From NCBI GenBank assembly GCA_035236585.1, contig CP141137.1:42244057-42308056 (forward strand): a DNA stretch of 64,000 nucleotides. Reading direction: 5' to 3'. The position numbers and the translations under genes were made by a program. Below the pieces are notes generated by a model. It was not told the DNA's origin, ran no database searches, and saw nothing but the letters and a program-made list of their open reading frames with translations. Below are positions 12,368 through 23,936 of the stretch, piece by piece (position 1 is the stretch's first letter; each line of letters begins with the position of its first letter). Source of the DNA: Warburgia ugandensis. Lineage: Eukaryota; Streptophyta; Magnoliopsida; Canellales; Canellaceae.

Positions 12368-14200
12368 AAAACTTGATGTATTTTAAAAATAATATTACAA
12401 GTGGAAAAATCTTACATGAATGGTTGAAATGATAGGGGATAGGATGGAATTTTAGGGGCATAAATTTTAGATCCAGTAGATGAAGATATAAAGTTTTAAA
12501 AATGAAACAAGATGGAAAAAGATTGAGGCGTGATAACAAAACCGAAATTTTGTGTAAAAGGGGTTAGAGATGGAGTACTTTTATGAAATTTTATGGAGAT
12601 GCTGATTGTGGGTTGGAAAAATTGATATGTGAATTTCAGAGTGAAAGGTAAATATAAAAAATAAAATGATGGAGAAAGGTTAGAAAATGGGTAGAAAAAG
12701 ATCAAAAATTGAGTGTGAAAGGGATGAATGAATGAAAGGTTAAGGGAATGGATTTTAGGTGGATATTTTGGAAATTGATAGAGGATGTGATGGAAGAATA
12801 GGATCATGATTTTGATGGTGGTATGAAGGGTGAAAAATTAAAAATAAAAAGATGAAATGGATTGAGGTATGATGGAAGAATGAAACAAACCTTTCTTACC
12901 TCTTCTCTTCTCCTTGGATGTTCTACCCTTTACAATGGTCTCCCCTCATATTTGATGGCTTTGTGTGGTCCTCTGGGGTTAAGAACTTTTCTTAGTTCTC
13001 CCCTCTTTATTTCTCTCTCCTAAGCTATGGAGCAAGTGAATGGAGAAGTTGAGAATGGAATGAATGAACCCCTATCTTTAGATTTTTTGGAGTGGAAGCC
13101 CTATGGAATGGGAGTGGAGAACATATGGGTTGAAGGAAGGATAGATGGTGGGAATTTAAGCAAGTAAAAGAGGTTAGAAAGAGAGGGGGAGGCATGGAAT
13201 CCATGGGAATATGGATATAAGCAAGAAGGAAGTGGATAAGGTAGGAAGGAAAAGAAATGTAGGAAAATGGGAAGGAGGATAGGAAGGAAGGGAGAAAATC
13301 TAGGAATGGCTTCTAGGTTGTATTTGAATATAGAAATCTATGATGAAAGTAAGCCATTGGATTGAAATGAGTGGTGAAAATCTTTCTAACTTGGGGTTTT
13401 GATTTGACTTTTCAATAAGGGCAAGGTGGCTACTATTTCATAATTTGATGTTCTTTCTATCCTCTATCAATTCATGCTTGAGCCATAAGATGGATGGTTG
13501 AGATTTTTTTGAAGTCTCGTCTCCAAAAAGCAATGTCTTATGGCTCATTCCTTCTCATCCATCAAATCAGCATGCTCTAGATTTAACAACTAGGATTCCA
13601 TTGCAGTTTCCTTATTCAAATTTATTCCATTCCTTTATTCTCTCTTTAGCCCACCATTTTTATATATTTCAAATGAGAAAACTCAATTTGACCACTTAAA
13701 AACACATTTTTGGTCTCCTTAAAAAAAATGATAAGTAGCACATTGAAATTTTCTCCACTAATCATGACTCAATCTTCTCTCTCTTACATGACTACTTTCT
13801 ATCAGTCAATCCTAACTGAAATGGGCTTCTCCTTTATTGCTTTAGGATGATCTTGATGGGAAAATCTCGCCACTCTTCTTGAAATTCCCAAATGAAAACT
13901 AATAGTAGATTTCCCATTTTTTGTCTCTCTTCACCTCCTTATTTTTATCCACGAGTCTTACTAATTCATTCATATATTTCATGCAAAATTGAGTGTGATG
14001 CACCACCCTTGCATGAAAAATTCATGGTACACATCTCGGTGGTCCCTATTTTTATGTACAAAGACAGAAAGTGAGGGATTTAGTTCTCCTGTGGACCCCA
14101 GCTTGAGTGTACTTCATAGTGCTTCCTTTGACATATGTGGCTCTCAAGTTTCACTTAGAAGTGCTCTAAAGGTGGTGGAATGAACGCATATATGTATGGA
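12368..14200 (-). mobile_element. Athila-like LTR, minus strand (right limit approximate)
   Basis: The sequence beyond the primer site carries purine-rich runs (12,640-13,350) and pyrimidine blocks such as 'cctcttctcttctccttgg' and 'agtctcgtctcc' (13,512). These parallel the LTR at 50,133-54,305, which has the same orientation. The LTR start (TGATAAG type) was not identified, so the right limit is a guess. Reading frames at 12,321-12,807 and 13,892-14,183 are low-complexity and not credible as genes. Confidence 0.5.
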
Positions 14201-14985
14201 AGTTTTGACATCTTATCTTTTTTATTTTTACATCTACTTTTATGTGGATAAGGTTCGACAATGCTTCTAGGGTTTTTTACCTTGTTAAAAATGATAACAA
14301 CACTCATTTTGTATTTTGAACTTTCAAACTTCATTAATTTGGTAGGAAATCCTTATTGATGCTTAGACTCTAGATTATCCATCTTATAGGGTTTGGAATG
14401 CCAAAAATACCCTTTTTTATAATTGTACCCAAATCCTACAAAATGTGGAAATAATCTAATTAGTAATCTTTTTGATAAAATAAGGGCTGAAACTTGCTAA
14501 ATATATTCTATGTAATAATTCTATACCTGTAACCCCACTGATTCCCTGCCTCTAGAAAAACTAAAACAACCTTTTAGAGAAATGCAAAGCTAGCTTAATG
14601 CCAACATAAGGAAAGTGTAAGGGAGGGGAGATATTATACACTTTTTGAAATGGGCCTTATCTTTCCTCCATTTTGCAAGCAATGAGGACCATTCATCTCA
14701 TTTTGGTTTGGTCTCATGAAACTTTATTTCATGGTGGTCTTTTATATTCTGATCTTATCACCATCCTATAGTTATGGGCGGAAAATGTATATTGACTATC
14801 ATAATATTCTTGAATGGAGTGATAAATTCCTCTACCTAATTTCTAAAGTTAAGATGAGGATACATTAGTTTGTCCTGTTAGGTTTAGGACTAGGGTAAAT
14901 TAAATTAGTTAGTTAGTTTAGTTTTAAGATCTTATTAATTTTACATTTGCATCAACATTTTTTGTTAATTAATGTTGTATTCAAT
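14200..14985. other. No recognisable feature
   Basis: AT-rich sequence without a credible reading frame, terminal repeat or match to the other families in the window that I could see. It separates a - strand LTR from the + strand 3' region of another Athila-like element. Confidence 0.5.
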
Positions 14986-15960
14986 AGACCGCATGAGCAA
15001 ATCAATGCGCTACCCTGGCAGTACAGGTACACTTCTTTTAAATCTTTTCTCTAAAGTTTATGATTTTCTTTGTCCATGGTTTTTAATTCTAAACATTGAG
15101 GACAATGTTTAATTTAAGTCTACAAGTGGGGTATTTTGAAAGTTGAAGTGTTCAATAGTACATTCTCAATGATTTTTGAGTCAAAATTTTGAAAAAAAAA
15201 AGAAAGAAGAAAAATGATTTTTTTAATATTTTTATGATAAGTTCCTGTACTAAGATGAGAATTTGGATTTTTTGATAATTCAGTATTATCCTTTAGACTT
15301 TAGCTTATTAATAGATTTGTATACAATTAGTTCATTATTTTATCCTTTTTCTAAGGCTTTCCATGAAAAATTAGACTTGAAATAATCATTGCTAAAAATA
15401 GCAATATATATAGTTTAAGGTGAGAAGTAAATATAACTTAGAGATCCTGAAGAAGATAAGTGGATACTAATAACCCATGTGAGCTTTAGAGACATTCTTC
15501 CTTTTTGAGAGTTACATATAAACTCAAAATTTTCCTCACCAAACAATAACTTCCTAGTTGGTCTCATTATTCCTTTGTCTTTGTCAACTATTAAGAAATC
15601 ATATTAAAGACTATACCATATATCTATTTAGTTTATGGTAATTTTTATGTCATTTGAAACCTTATTTTTGTATAGTTAGCCACTAGAAATTTTAAAATAT
15701 AAACCTTTCTTTGTTAACCAAACAACCATTACCTCTATTGTACACCTATAATATACCCATTACCCATTTATTTTGGAAATATGTAGAGACGATTGAAGAA
15801 ATATCTTGAAAATAAAGTATGAGCAATATAATTCAAGAGATGAACATAAAAAAAAAACAAATGTAAAAAGATGAAAAGGAAAAAACAAGGGTATCTATAA
15901 AGTCAAGTTAAAAAGAAAAGAAAAGAAACCAAAGAACCCACAACCATCAAAAGTCCCAAA
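14985..15960 (+). mobile_element. Post-pol 3' region of an Athila-like element
   Basis: 'aacattgaggacaatgttt' at about 15,094 followed by 'taagtctacaagtggggt' is the typical block downstream of pol in Athila/Tat elements. Equivalents occur inverted at 55,780-55,800 and 63,740-63,760. The block 'gtgagctttagagacattctt' (15,479) and the purine-rich run at 15,840-15,950 have counterparts at 42,091 and 42,460-42,620 in the + strand element. No coding region is left. Confidence 0.65.
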
Positions 15961-15967
15961 AATCAAT

Positions 15968-16868
15968 ATGATGACTTCAGCAAATTTTCCTCCATTATCA
16001 AAGTTTGATTATACAAAAAGAAATGTAGAAGGGCATCCAAAGAAAATCTTAGCAGTAGGAGCAGCCCTAAATTGGCAAGCTGAAAATGCAAAAGCACAGA
16101 ATAAAGCCCTGCAAGAAATCCTTGCAAATCAAAAGGCTTTATCTATTACTGTCACTCAGAAGCTATCTTTCACAAACACTCTTATTCTTGAGTTAAGAGA
16201 GAAGATAGAAACTTTATAAACAATGTTGTACAATCACCACATTAGACAAAGATCTCTCTTGGCAACATATTATTTAGTGTAAAGGAGGCAAAAAAAAGGT
16301 TCTTGCAAGCTCAATTCAAATCCATTGGAGCATCTTAAGTACAAAGTGACTCAATTTATAATCTACCACCAAAAATCTATCCTACCTCACAATAACCTCT
16401 CTCTACTTCCATTATCCAACAAAATTATCCACACATTCTACAACCTCTCCAAGGAAACCAATTTCCCTCTACAACTACAACCTTTACAAGGAGTACAAAG
16501 CCCTTTCAACCCTTTTAGAGAAGATATCATCATAGAAGTGCACAAGCCAATTCTTAGACCAAATCCACAAAAATTAAAAGAAAAACTATATATTCCAACA
16601 ACCCCTACCAAAGCCTCATGATCTAATCATAAGTTCTTTAGAACCAAAACTAACATAAATGTTTCCTCTTGAAAACCTTAATCCCATTAAGAGCTTTCTC
16701 AAAAATCTCACCAAACCTACACTTCCAATTCTTGAACTCTCCCGAGAAACCACCATCTCAAAAAATTCTTCAGAATTCCTTGAGTCAAATCCAGACATCA
16801 TTCCTGATGCTTTTATGCAAGATTCACAGCAATCAAAAAACCTAATGAAGAACCTACAAATCCCCTAG
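15968..16868 (+). pseudogene. Caulimovirid polyprotein linker/coiled-coil region
   Basis: The region encodes 'FPPLSKFDYTKR', then a heptad-like helical stretch 'ALNWQAENAKAQNKALQEI' (about 16,060-16,120). It is followed by a proline- and asparagine-rich linker (16,330-16,860, e.g. 'NPFREDIIIEVHKPILRPNP'). In plant endogenous caulimovirids such a coiled coil and disordered linker sit between the movement-protein and capsid regions of one polyprotein. The identification rests on that family pattern and on the capsid region that follows. It is interrupted several times and not functional. Confidence 0.65.
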
Positions 16869-16869
16869 A

Positions 16870-17840
16870 AACATTTTATGTTCCTCCAACAATGGATATA
16901 AAAAAGTTATTCACAATTGATGATGTTCGTCCTTGAAAATGGCATGAAAGAATCACAAAAATTCATACTTGGTGCAAGACAAAACTAGAAACATCTCAAA
17001 CAACAGTTGCAAAGATTATAAAAAGATTTATTCCAAGATTCACAAGTAGATGAAGAGATTGGAGGATATCACTTGTAGAATCCCGCCAATTACAAGTTTC
17101 GAAATGCCCTTCTCTTCAAGGATTATTCATCCATTTGCAAACGAAAATTACTGGATCTACACATCATCAAACAAAAACATATAGAGATGAATACTTGAAG
17201 ATGAAATGCTATTTATTCAAGATCAAAGAACTAAAAAAGCATTTTGACAAGATGCCATGGAGATATTATGCCATTAATGGTATGAATGATGTCAAACCCA
17301 AATAGGTATTCCTTAGCTCATTACCTAAACATCTTGGAAATGAAACTCACAAGCTGATGAAAAATATGAAGTTCTCTTCAAGAATCATTTTTAGGAGTTA
17401 TCTTATAGCATACTCAATTTGGTTTACATCGGTTGTGCAATCAAAGAAAATTTCTTACCAAAATGAAAAAACAAGAAAAAATGTTAGAATTACCTGTGAG
17501 AGACCAGATCTTGCTATCAAGTGCAAAAAAGAGAATGAATGTTCTTCTAGCTCTAAGAAGAAATTTCACAAGAGAAAGTTTCACAAAAATCTAGATGGTT
17601 ATCATCTTAAGTCAAAATTCAAAAAAAGAAGAAAATGGTGATATTTAAGAAAAAGAAATTCAAAGAAAAGTCTACAAATAGGTGTTATGTTTGTGAAAAA
17701 TAGGGCACTTCGCGAAACAATGCTCCAAGAAAAGGAAGAGTATCAAACTTCCTCCATAAGTAGCAGCATATGTAGGCACAAACTTCTCAGATGTTGAATA
17801 TGTGTTCTCTCTTGATGAAGAATACTCATCAGAAAACACT
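16870..17840 (+). pseudogene. Caulimovirid capsid-like region with zinc knuckle
   Basis: Fragments read 'PTMDIKKLFTIDDVRP', 'SLVESRQLQVSKCPSLQGLF', 'YLKMKCYLFKIKELKKHFDK', 'YYAINGMNDVKPK' and 'LSSLPKHLGNETHKLM'. Next come a basic K/R/H-rich segment (17,510-17,660) and a CCHC zinc knuckle at 17,683-17,732 (CYVCEK...GHFAKQC). An acidic stretch, 'DVEYVFSLDEEYSSE', follows at 17,790-17,835. Basic arm, then CCHC knuckle, then acidic tail is the caulimovirid capsid layout. The capsid would package the viral DNA; this copy is a fossil with several interruptions. Confidence 0.8.
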
Positions 17841-18100
17841 ATTAACTATTGGTTATACTGATAGTGAAAGTCATTTTGAAAGCTCTTATGAGCAGTATAC
17901 AACCAACAACTATTCTCAACACAAAAATCCTTCTTGAAAAATTCTTGTGTCCTAATAGACAAGATTTCAGAGTTGCAATGGAATCATTTTCGCCCTTGAC
18001 AAAATCAACAAACCCATACTCATCAAAGTCTTTCCTAACCTCACCATCATACATAAGGTCTTAGGATGTCCCTTATAACATCCACAAAGTGTTAAGAGGC
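17841..18100 (+). pseudogene. Probable pararetroviral protease remnant
   Basis: A stretch 'KINKPILIKVFPNLTIIHKV' with 'LGCPL' after it (about 17,997-18,075) resembles the C-terminal half of the aspartic protease region that follows the capsid in angiosperm endogenous caulimovirids. The active-site part was not seen. It is placed by homology of one segment and by its position, so it is tentative. Confidence 0.45.
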
Positions 18101-18685
18101 TTTTATCTTCCTTCCAAAACACTTGAAAGAAAATATCCCCCCATTGGTTGATGTCTTGGCCAAATCTTGATCAACGATGGCAAGTTACTTTAAATTATGG
18201 TATACGCAGTAAACAGCCCTTCATAATTGCTATTTATGGTATTCATTAAATAAGTATCATATGGAAGTATTATTCAAGCCTAATGTTTTCATATTCTAGA
18301 ATCTCAATAGCCCCTTCTTCAACAAGTTTTGGATTGAAGCATTGCAATAGGATTGGAAGAATTTTCTGAATAGATCTCTAAACAAATATTTTCTTATCAT
18401 AAAGTTCAATAATTATCAAGGAAATAAAGAAATAGGAAATCCTCCTCCTCCTATAGTCAAATGATTAAGAAATAAAGATCGATCATATCATCACCATGGG
18501 AGCAATCCTGAATTCTACTTCTTCTATTGAACAGTCAGAAAAGAAGTTAAGAACTAGAATGATGATCCAAAAGATCCTCTTACATTGTCATCTACAATGG
18601 TAGCATTCAGTCTTCACTTCATGAAAAGCCAACTACCATATTCAAATGATGATGAACTATCAGATTTTGTCAGCTCACCCTAGCC
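18101..18685 (+). other. Degenerate pararetrovirus-derived sequence, no domain seen
   Basis: The position, between protease and promoter, is where reverse transcriptase and RNase H would lie in the virus, but no motif of either was recognised. Short frames such as 'GSNPEF' and 'SNDDELSDFVSSP' (to about 18,680) are not assignable. Confidence 0.4.
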
Positions 18686-18689
18686 TAAT

Positions 18690-18950
18690 GATGGATGGGG
18701 CTAACCACCTACCATTCCTCTAACTACCTGCCATTCTACTAGCAACCTACTAGCCAATAGGCACCAACCATTCTATTATCCATCTACTATTCTAGCTAGG
18801 TAACACTTCCATGTCCACCTACCACTCTTTTACCTACCCATGACATCTACCACTCTACAAGAAACCTACCACATCAACTACTTTGCAAGTCATCTACCAC
18901 AACTACCTAGTCATGATCAGCCATCTACCACTCTCCTTGTAGAGTCAACA
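18690..18950 (+). repeat. Degenerate CTACCA-rich repeat tract
   Basis: The pyrimidine-rich word ctaccact or ctaccat recurs about a dozen times at irregular spacing (e.g. 18,707, 18,816, 18,849, 18,894, 18,924), strongly strand-biased. It lies between the decayed polyprotein and the 32-bp repeats, within what would be the upstream part of the viral intergenic region. Confidence 0.6.
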
Positions 18951-18992
18951 TCAAATTTACTTTATACATTAGGCATTGTTATATCAATGTAA

Positions 18993-19120
18993 TGAGTCAT
19001 GTCCTTTTATATTTGTCTTTCTAGTGAGTCATGTCCTTTTACTTATGTCATTATGATGAGTCATCTACTTTTACTTATGCCATTGTGGTGAATCATGTCC
19101 TTTATGTCAAATCAATGTAA
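18993..19120 (+). promoter_or_regulatory. Four 32-bp tandem repeats with TGAGTCAT cores
   Basis: The core tgagtcat begins at 18,993, 19,025 and 19,057, and tgaatcat at 19,089, an exact 32-bp period. Each core is followed by 'gtccttttat/act..' and a 'tgtcatt'-like tail. TGAGTCA is the GCN4/AP-1-type bZIP site known from plant promoters. The block ends about 30-60 bp upstream of a TATA box, so an upstream activating role in the viral promoter is inferred. Confidence 0.7.
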
Positions 19121-19152
19121 CTTATGTAAGAAGCTTTAAGTTCCCAACTCCC

Positions 19153-19159
19153 TATATAA
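19153..19159 (+). promoter_or_regulatory. TATA box of pararetrovirus-like promoter
   Basis: 'ccctatataaggag' is the form commonly seen in caulimovirid full-length transcript promoters. It lies downstream of the capsid/protease region and the 32-bp repeats and about 280 bp upstream of a primer binding site, matching the viral intergenic layout. Confidence 0.65.
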
Positions 19160-19431
19160 GGAGTTGTCATGTAAGTTGAGAAGCATGGTGGAATAAAGCT
19201 TGAGCATAGCTTGGATGGTGGTGTTTTCTATTCTCTTCTAAGCATTCTCTTAGTCCATTCTAATTCCATAAACCTTTCTTTTCTTTAATGTAAATTCTTC
19301 CTTTGGTGTGCCTCTTTACTTTCATGTTTTAGACATTTGTCTATATTTCTTGTATCTTTAGTTAGACATTCTCTCCTTTGGGTATGCCTCTTTACTCTAT
19401 ATTTCTTTTGTCTTTAATTAGAAGTTTCCTT

Positions 19432-19443
19432 TTGTATTAGAGC
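19432..19443 (+). other. Primer binding site-like (tRNA-iMet type)
   Basis: ttgtattagagc matches TGGTATCAGAGC, the tRNA-iMet-complementary primer site of caulimovirids, at 10 of 12 positions. It is correctly placed between promoter and movement-protein start. Confidence 0.6.
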
Positions 19444-19991
19444 CTAGTTTCTTTCCTATTTTCTTATGTTATTTAATTATGTCTTTTAACTTCTAAGTTA
19501 TTCTACTCCCAAGTTTATTTTAATTCATATAATTACTTTCCATAAGAGAGTATTGTTTCTATATCATATTGATAAGTAAGCTCTATCCATTGGCTTGACC
19601 AATATGCTCTATGGTTTCCAATTTGAGTGCATCCTCCAAAAAAAAATAATGAGACTCATAATGGATAATTGAACATCAAATCTAGATATAGAAAAATCTT
19701 CTAGTACAGACAAAAAATTTTCATGTTTATCTGGTCAATCTGCTCATGTAAGAGGTCAACGAGAGTATTTGTGCTAGGATTACACTGTGTTTAGTCTCAG
19801 GATGTACCTTATGAAAGATGCTATCAAATTCTCTCATTTACAAAAGTTTAACAGTAAATATGGGAAGTCTTTAGTTGATGAGAATTAAATGAGAGAGCAA
19901 AAATACTTATGATTCATGGAATCCTCTAGTCAATTGTTGCATTCTTCTTCTTTTACCTTCTTAAAATATATTTCTTCCAATAAATTAAATT

Positions 19992-19996
19992 ATTTC
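19992..19996. repeat. Target site duplication ATTTC (left)
   Basis: atttc directly precedes the TGTAACTACTCC LTR start at 19,997 and is repeated at 36,459-36,463 directly after the LTR end ...aggatgtcaca. This ties the two outer ends of one 16.5-kb insertion together. Confidence 0.85.
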
Positions 19997-20567
19997 TGTA
20001 ACTACTCCAAATTTTTTGAATACTATTCTGGATGTTATTATGTGAAATTCGAATTTTTGGAATATAATTGGAATTTTTGACCCAAAGATAATAATTTGAT
20101 ATAGAAATGGAATTTGGAGTGTAAACATGAATGTTTGGAATGTACTTTAAAAGTTTAGTTCAACGACATCAAGAACACTGAAAACAGATTATGGATGAAT
20201 TTTACCCTGAAATTTTATTATTCTAAGATCTGGTTATGAGTTTTCAAGGGGTATATCTTTTTATAGAAATATTATTTGGAACTAAAATTAAAATCATTAG
20301 ATAGTACTTGAAAAATGAAATTCAACAAGCCAAAGAATGCTGAAAACAGAGTCTGGATGAAGAAGTTATGGGACTTTGAAGTCAGGGCTATTTTGATAAT
20401 TAAAAGTAAAAGAAAAACTAAGAACATGAAATTGAAATCTTAAAATTTGGATTCTATTCGTCGATATGAATCCAATGACACTAAGTTCACTGAAATTGGA
20501 GATTGGACGAATAAATGGTAATTTTCTTACAAAAGGGTAATTTTGTAATTTTGCTAAGTGGGTCCCA
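19997..20567 (+). mobile_element. 5' LTR (recognisable part) of the nested element
   Basis: Starts TGTAACTACTCCAAATTTT and is colinear with 23,937-24,508 at about 90% identity, up to 'ttgctaagtgggtccca'. After this point the two copies diverge; the rest of the 5' LTR could not be traced by eye. Confidence 0.85.
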
Positions 20568-23500
20568 TTATGCATAATATACCTATCTGTATAATCTCAT
20601 ATATGTTTAAGAAACCAATGATCCACACCAAAACACTGGATTAATTAAGAATTGTGTATTTTTCTATTATGTATAAGCTTACTAAACATGAATGTGCAAA
20701 TGAAAAGTTGAACGATGGAGTTGATATGATAACGCCAGTTGATGGATAAGTCAATATTACAAGGACATATTCAATGAAATGTTTATTATGTCTTATTGGA
20801 AGAATGATACGCTTATCCTTATTGTTATGATGGATTTGGGCATGATGCCATCATTTGGTATGATGGACATGGGTATGATACCCATATTATATGGAATTGC
20901 AAATTGTTAGACAATATGGATTGTCACAAAGATGAAAGCACATTGTAATGGTGTGATAATCTTCTTATTTAGAAGACAAAATATGTTAAAATCATGCAGT
21001 ATATCAACTATAAACAAAGGAATACCTTTCTTGAGAATAACATGTATTGTTGACAACTACAGGTATTATAAATGATGAATGATGTAAAATTAAGAAGAAA
21101 GATGAAGGTAAAGGTTGATAAATATAAGAAAATAAAAATGACTTAAAATCGTTGCACAAGAGACATCCTAGGCATTCCCAAATTCTAGCTATTAATTGTT
21201 TTCTTCATTATTGCTACTCTCTTCATATACCTCATTGTATCCTTCTCACTCTACCTAGGCTTGTAGCCTTCTTCCACTCTAACTCCAGTTTTCCTTAGAT
21301 CATTCTCATGCTACTTCCCCTACGTTCTCATATTTCTTGCGTCTTTATATTTCCTTTGCTTATTTCTTGTTTCCTATACCTTGTATTTTCATGTGTATGC
21401 TCCCTAAAGTAAAAATTGTTTGGTTGCAATAAACTATGCATGATGAAGACTTAAATTCTATTACAGAAACTATTGTTTTCTTTTCCATCCTTTCTATTCA
21501 CTTTTCCTTATACATTGTATATTCATGTGTGTGCTCCTTAAAGTAAAAGTTACTTAGTTAAAAATTAAGTGTGTATGAGCATGAGAAACATTAAAAGTCG
21601 AGTACAATAAACTATTGTTTTTCCTTTTGGTCTTTCCTCTTCACTTTCCCTCACTATTGGCATTCTAGTAATCCAACTACTCTAGTTGAAGCTTAAATAA
21701 CTGCACCCACAGAAAACTCCAGGAATTTTCCCATGGCTAACCTAGATGATACTCCTTTTCTTTCCATTGTTCATCTTATGAACCACAAAAATCATCAACA
21801 CATCGATCTATTCCTTCTCTTTCTAAATGGGATGTGTGCTTGGTAAAATAAACCACTCAATCAAGAAAAATGGTGCATGATAAAGAAGTAAATTACATTA
21901 CAATAAACCATTGTTAAATGAGAAAGTAATGGTTCTAATAAACATCACTAGTGGGTTGTCTAGTGATGATTTTGATGATGAATTCATATTCGACACAGGC
22001 AGGATGGCTTGTAGGATATGTAAAAAAGATGGTAATCATAACAAATGAAAACCAGACACTCGCTGTGAAGGTTGGCATACTTTAAGAAAATAAATGATGT
22101 GAATATGTTCTTTATTTTGAGAAAGGTTCTCGAACTATGTATTTTGAAAGAATAGATCTGATGTGTGAATCATATCCGAATTTGTGATATTCCATCAGTG
22201 ATTGATGGATTTTGAGTTTATTCCACTAGCAGTTGAACAACATTATGAAATTGGACTCTTCTGATGATAAACCTTATGTGATAAATGAACTGAAGAAATT
22301 CCTTTGAATCATGTATCATGGGAGAATATGACAAACATTTGTGTTTGTTTGTATTGATGAAAGCATTGAAGTCTCAGTATTGAAGTTGTGATGGTAAGGT
22401 ATTGATGTTGAAAACACCTGTGGTGATATTTTCATATTTGAATGTGAATGCACAGTTAGTGCAAAATCAATTGTTCATTTAATGATATTAGATTCATAAC
22501 TGCATTTGAGAAACAATGAATGCATTAATTTGGTGTTTGAAATTGAATACACAAAAACATATAAGTTCAAGTAGTAAATTCTGAACCATATGTGGTATCT
22601 TCAGTATCTATGTTTGTATGATTTCGTTGTTACTTAAGTTCAAGATCATTGTTGTTGATTAAAAGATTTTAAGGCTATGCATCTTATTTCAGTAAATTGG
22701 AAATTTGATACTGTCAAAGATGTTCTTTAATTTAAATGTTGATCACTTTATTTTGATTCCATATGTGAAATTGGTGAATGAACTTGAAAGAGTTATTAGT
22801 GAATACAATGAAAATGTTATGACATGAAATGATATCTTATATTAAGTGATAGTTGACAAAATGAAAAGTTATCTGTTTTGAACATATGATGAAGTGATGG
22901 AAAGTGCTTAGTGAAAGGTTGTGATTTTACAACCTAGATAAGATTTATTAAAGTGTTTTTGATTCGTCATTAAAATTGCAACTTCCATATATCTAAACCA
23001 ATGTGATTCAGGAGATTTGTTGATAGAATTCTATGGAATAATATGAAAATTTTACATCATATGTGGTTGTCATGATGATGATTGTGATTAACTATTTATC
23101 AATTGATGATTTTATAATGTGTTGGTACTATACTATTGAAGAATTTGGATATTATTCATGAAGTTGTAGAAATGGATAAGTATTTCTCACATCATTAGGA
23201 TTTGTTATATTATGGTAATGTGGAGAATGTAATGAGACAGAGTCTCTAAGATATATATTAATTGTGGATGAATGGTTAATTTTGTAAAGTGAAAGTTGGA
23301 ATGTGATGAGACAAAGTCTCAGAAAGATATTAGGTATGTATGAATGTTTATAGGTGTATCGCAATCGCATGCATTAAATGCGTAAGTCCGCAAAACAGAG
23401 GAGACTCTATTGAAATTTTGTTAGAAATGTGACACTTGATTTTCTTTAAGATAGGCAGCTTCATAATGTTAGGATTGATTAAATACATGCAAAAGAGATT

Positions 23501-23922
23501 TAATTTAAGTTGAGAGATGTATAGTCACTCTTTGAAGTTATTATAAAGAGAAAAAGGGATGAGAAAAATAGAAAAGTTGAGTTGGAGATAAAGATTATGT
23601 GTTCTAAGAATCATTACAATCAAAGCATTTTGAAAGTTGAAATGAAAGAAAAACATAGTTAGAAGTTTATTGTTTTGATGGACTAGCTAGTAACAGTCAA
23701 CTATCAGAGTACGTAGCAAAAGTGGTTACTAAGTAAGTTTAGCACATGGAAAAACTGTGCTATTCAAGAGGATAATATTTAGTTTAAATTAAAGATCAAT
23801 TATATTTTGGAGGATATTGTTTCATGGAAAGAATTATAAGAAATTAAGTTGTGATGAGATGAGAATACTCCTAGAATGGTTTGAAAGATAGCATTAAAAG
23901 AATTTCGAGGACAAAATTCAAA
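20568..23922 (+). mobile_element. Internal region of the nested element, no domains recognised
   Basis: This region is AT-rich, with no gag, protease, RT or integrase motifs that I could recognise. Partial structure: a degenerate tandem duplication of about 140 bp at 21,370-21,660 ('cattgtatattcatgtgtg' and 'aaactattgtttt' blocks recur), and two copies of a small palindrome gagaca(g/a)agtctc at 23,234 and 23,305. The final 30 bp, 'aatttcgaggacaaaattc', are typical of the end of Tekay-like pol. Confidence 0.5.
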
Positions 23923-23936
23923 TAAGGGGGGAAGAT
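23923..23936 (+). other. Polypurine tract
   Basis: taaggggggaagat directly precedes the TGTAACTACTCC start of the 3' LTR and follows the conserved 'gaggacaaaattc' block. Confidence 0.85.

Larger units (their letters stand above)
15965..19996 (+). mobile_element. Endogenous caulimovirid (pararetrovirus) fossil, left part
   Basis: A broken pararetrovirus copy. In order it shows a coiled-coil/linker region, a capsid region with zinc knuckle, a protease remnant, a tract of short repeats, a promoter-like TATA with upstream repeats, a tRNA-iMet-type primer site, and the start of the movement-protein frame (about 19,640-19,990, containing 'DYTVFSLRMYLMKDAIKFSH' in a neighbouring frame). It resembles the caulimovirid polyproteins that recur in angiosperm genomes. 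The reverse transcriptase was not recognised. It is decayed, with well over ten interruptions. The right end is the insertion point of the LTR element at 19,997, and the fossil resumes at 36,459. The order is circularly permuted relative to the virus map. Confidence 0.8.

Noticed and set aside
12321-12807. Frames of 72 and 103 codons on the minus strand
   Set aside because: Phenylalanine/histidine/proline-rich translation of an LTR low-complexity stretch; the same kind of sequence recurs in the related LTR at 50,133-54,305.
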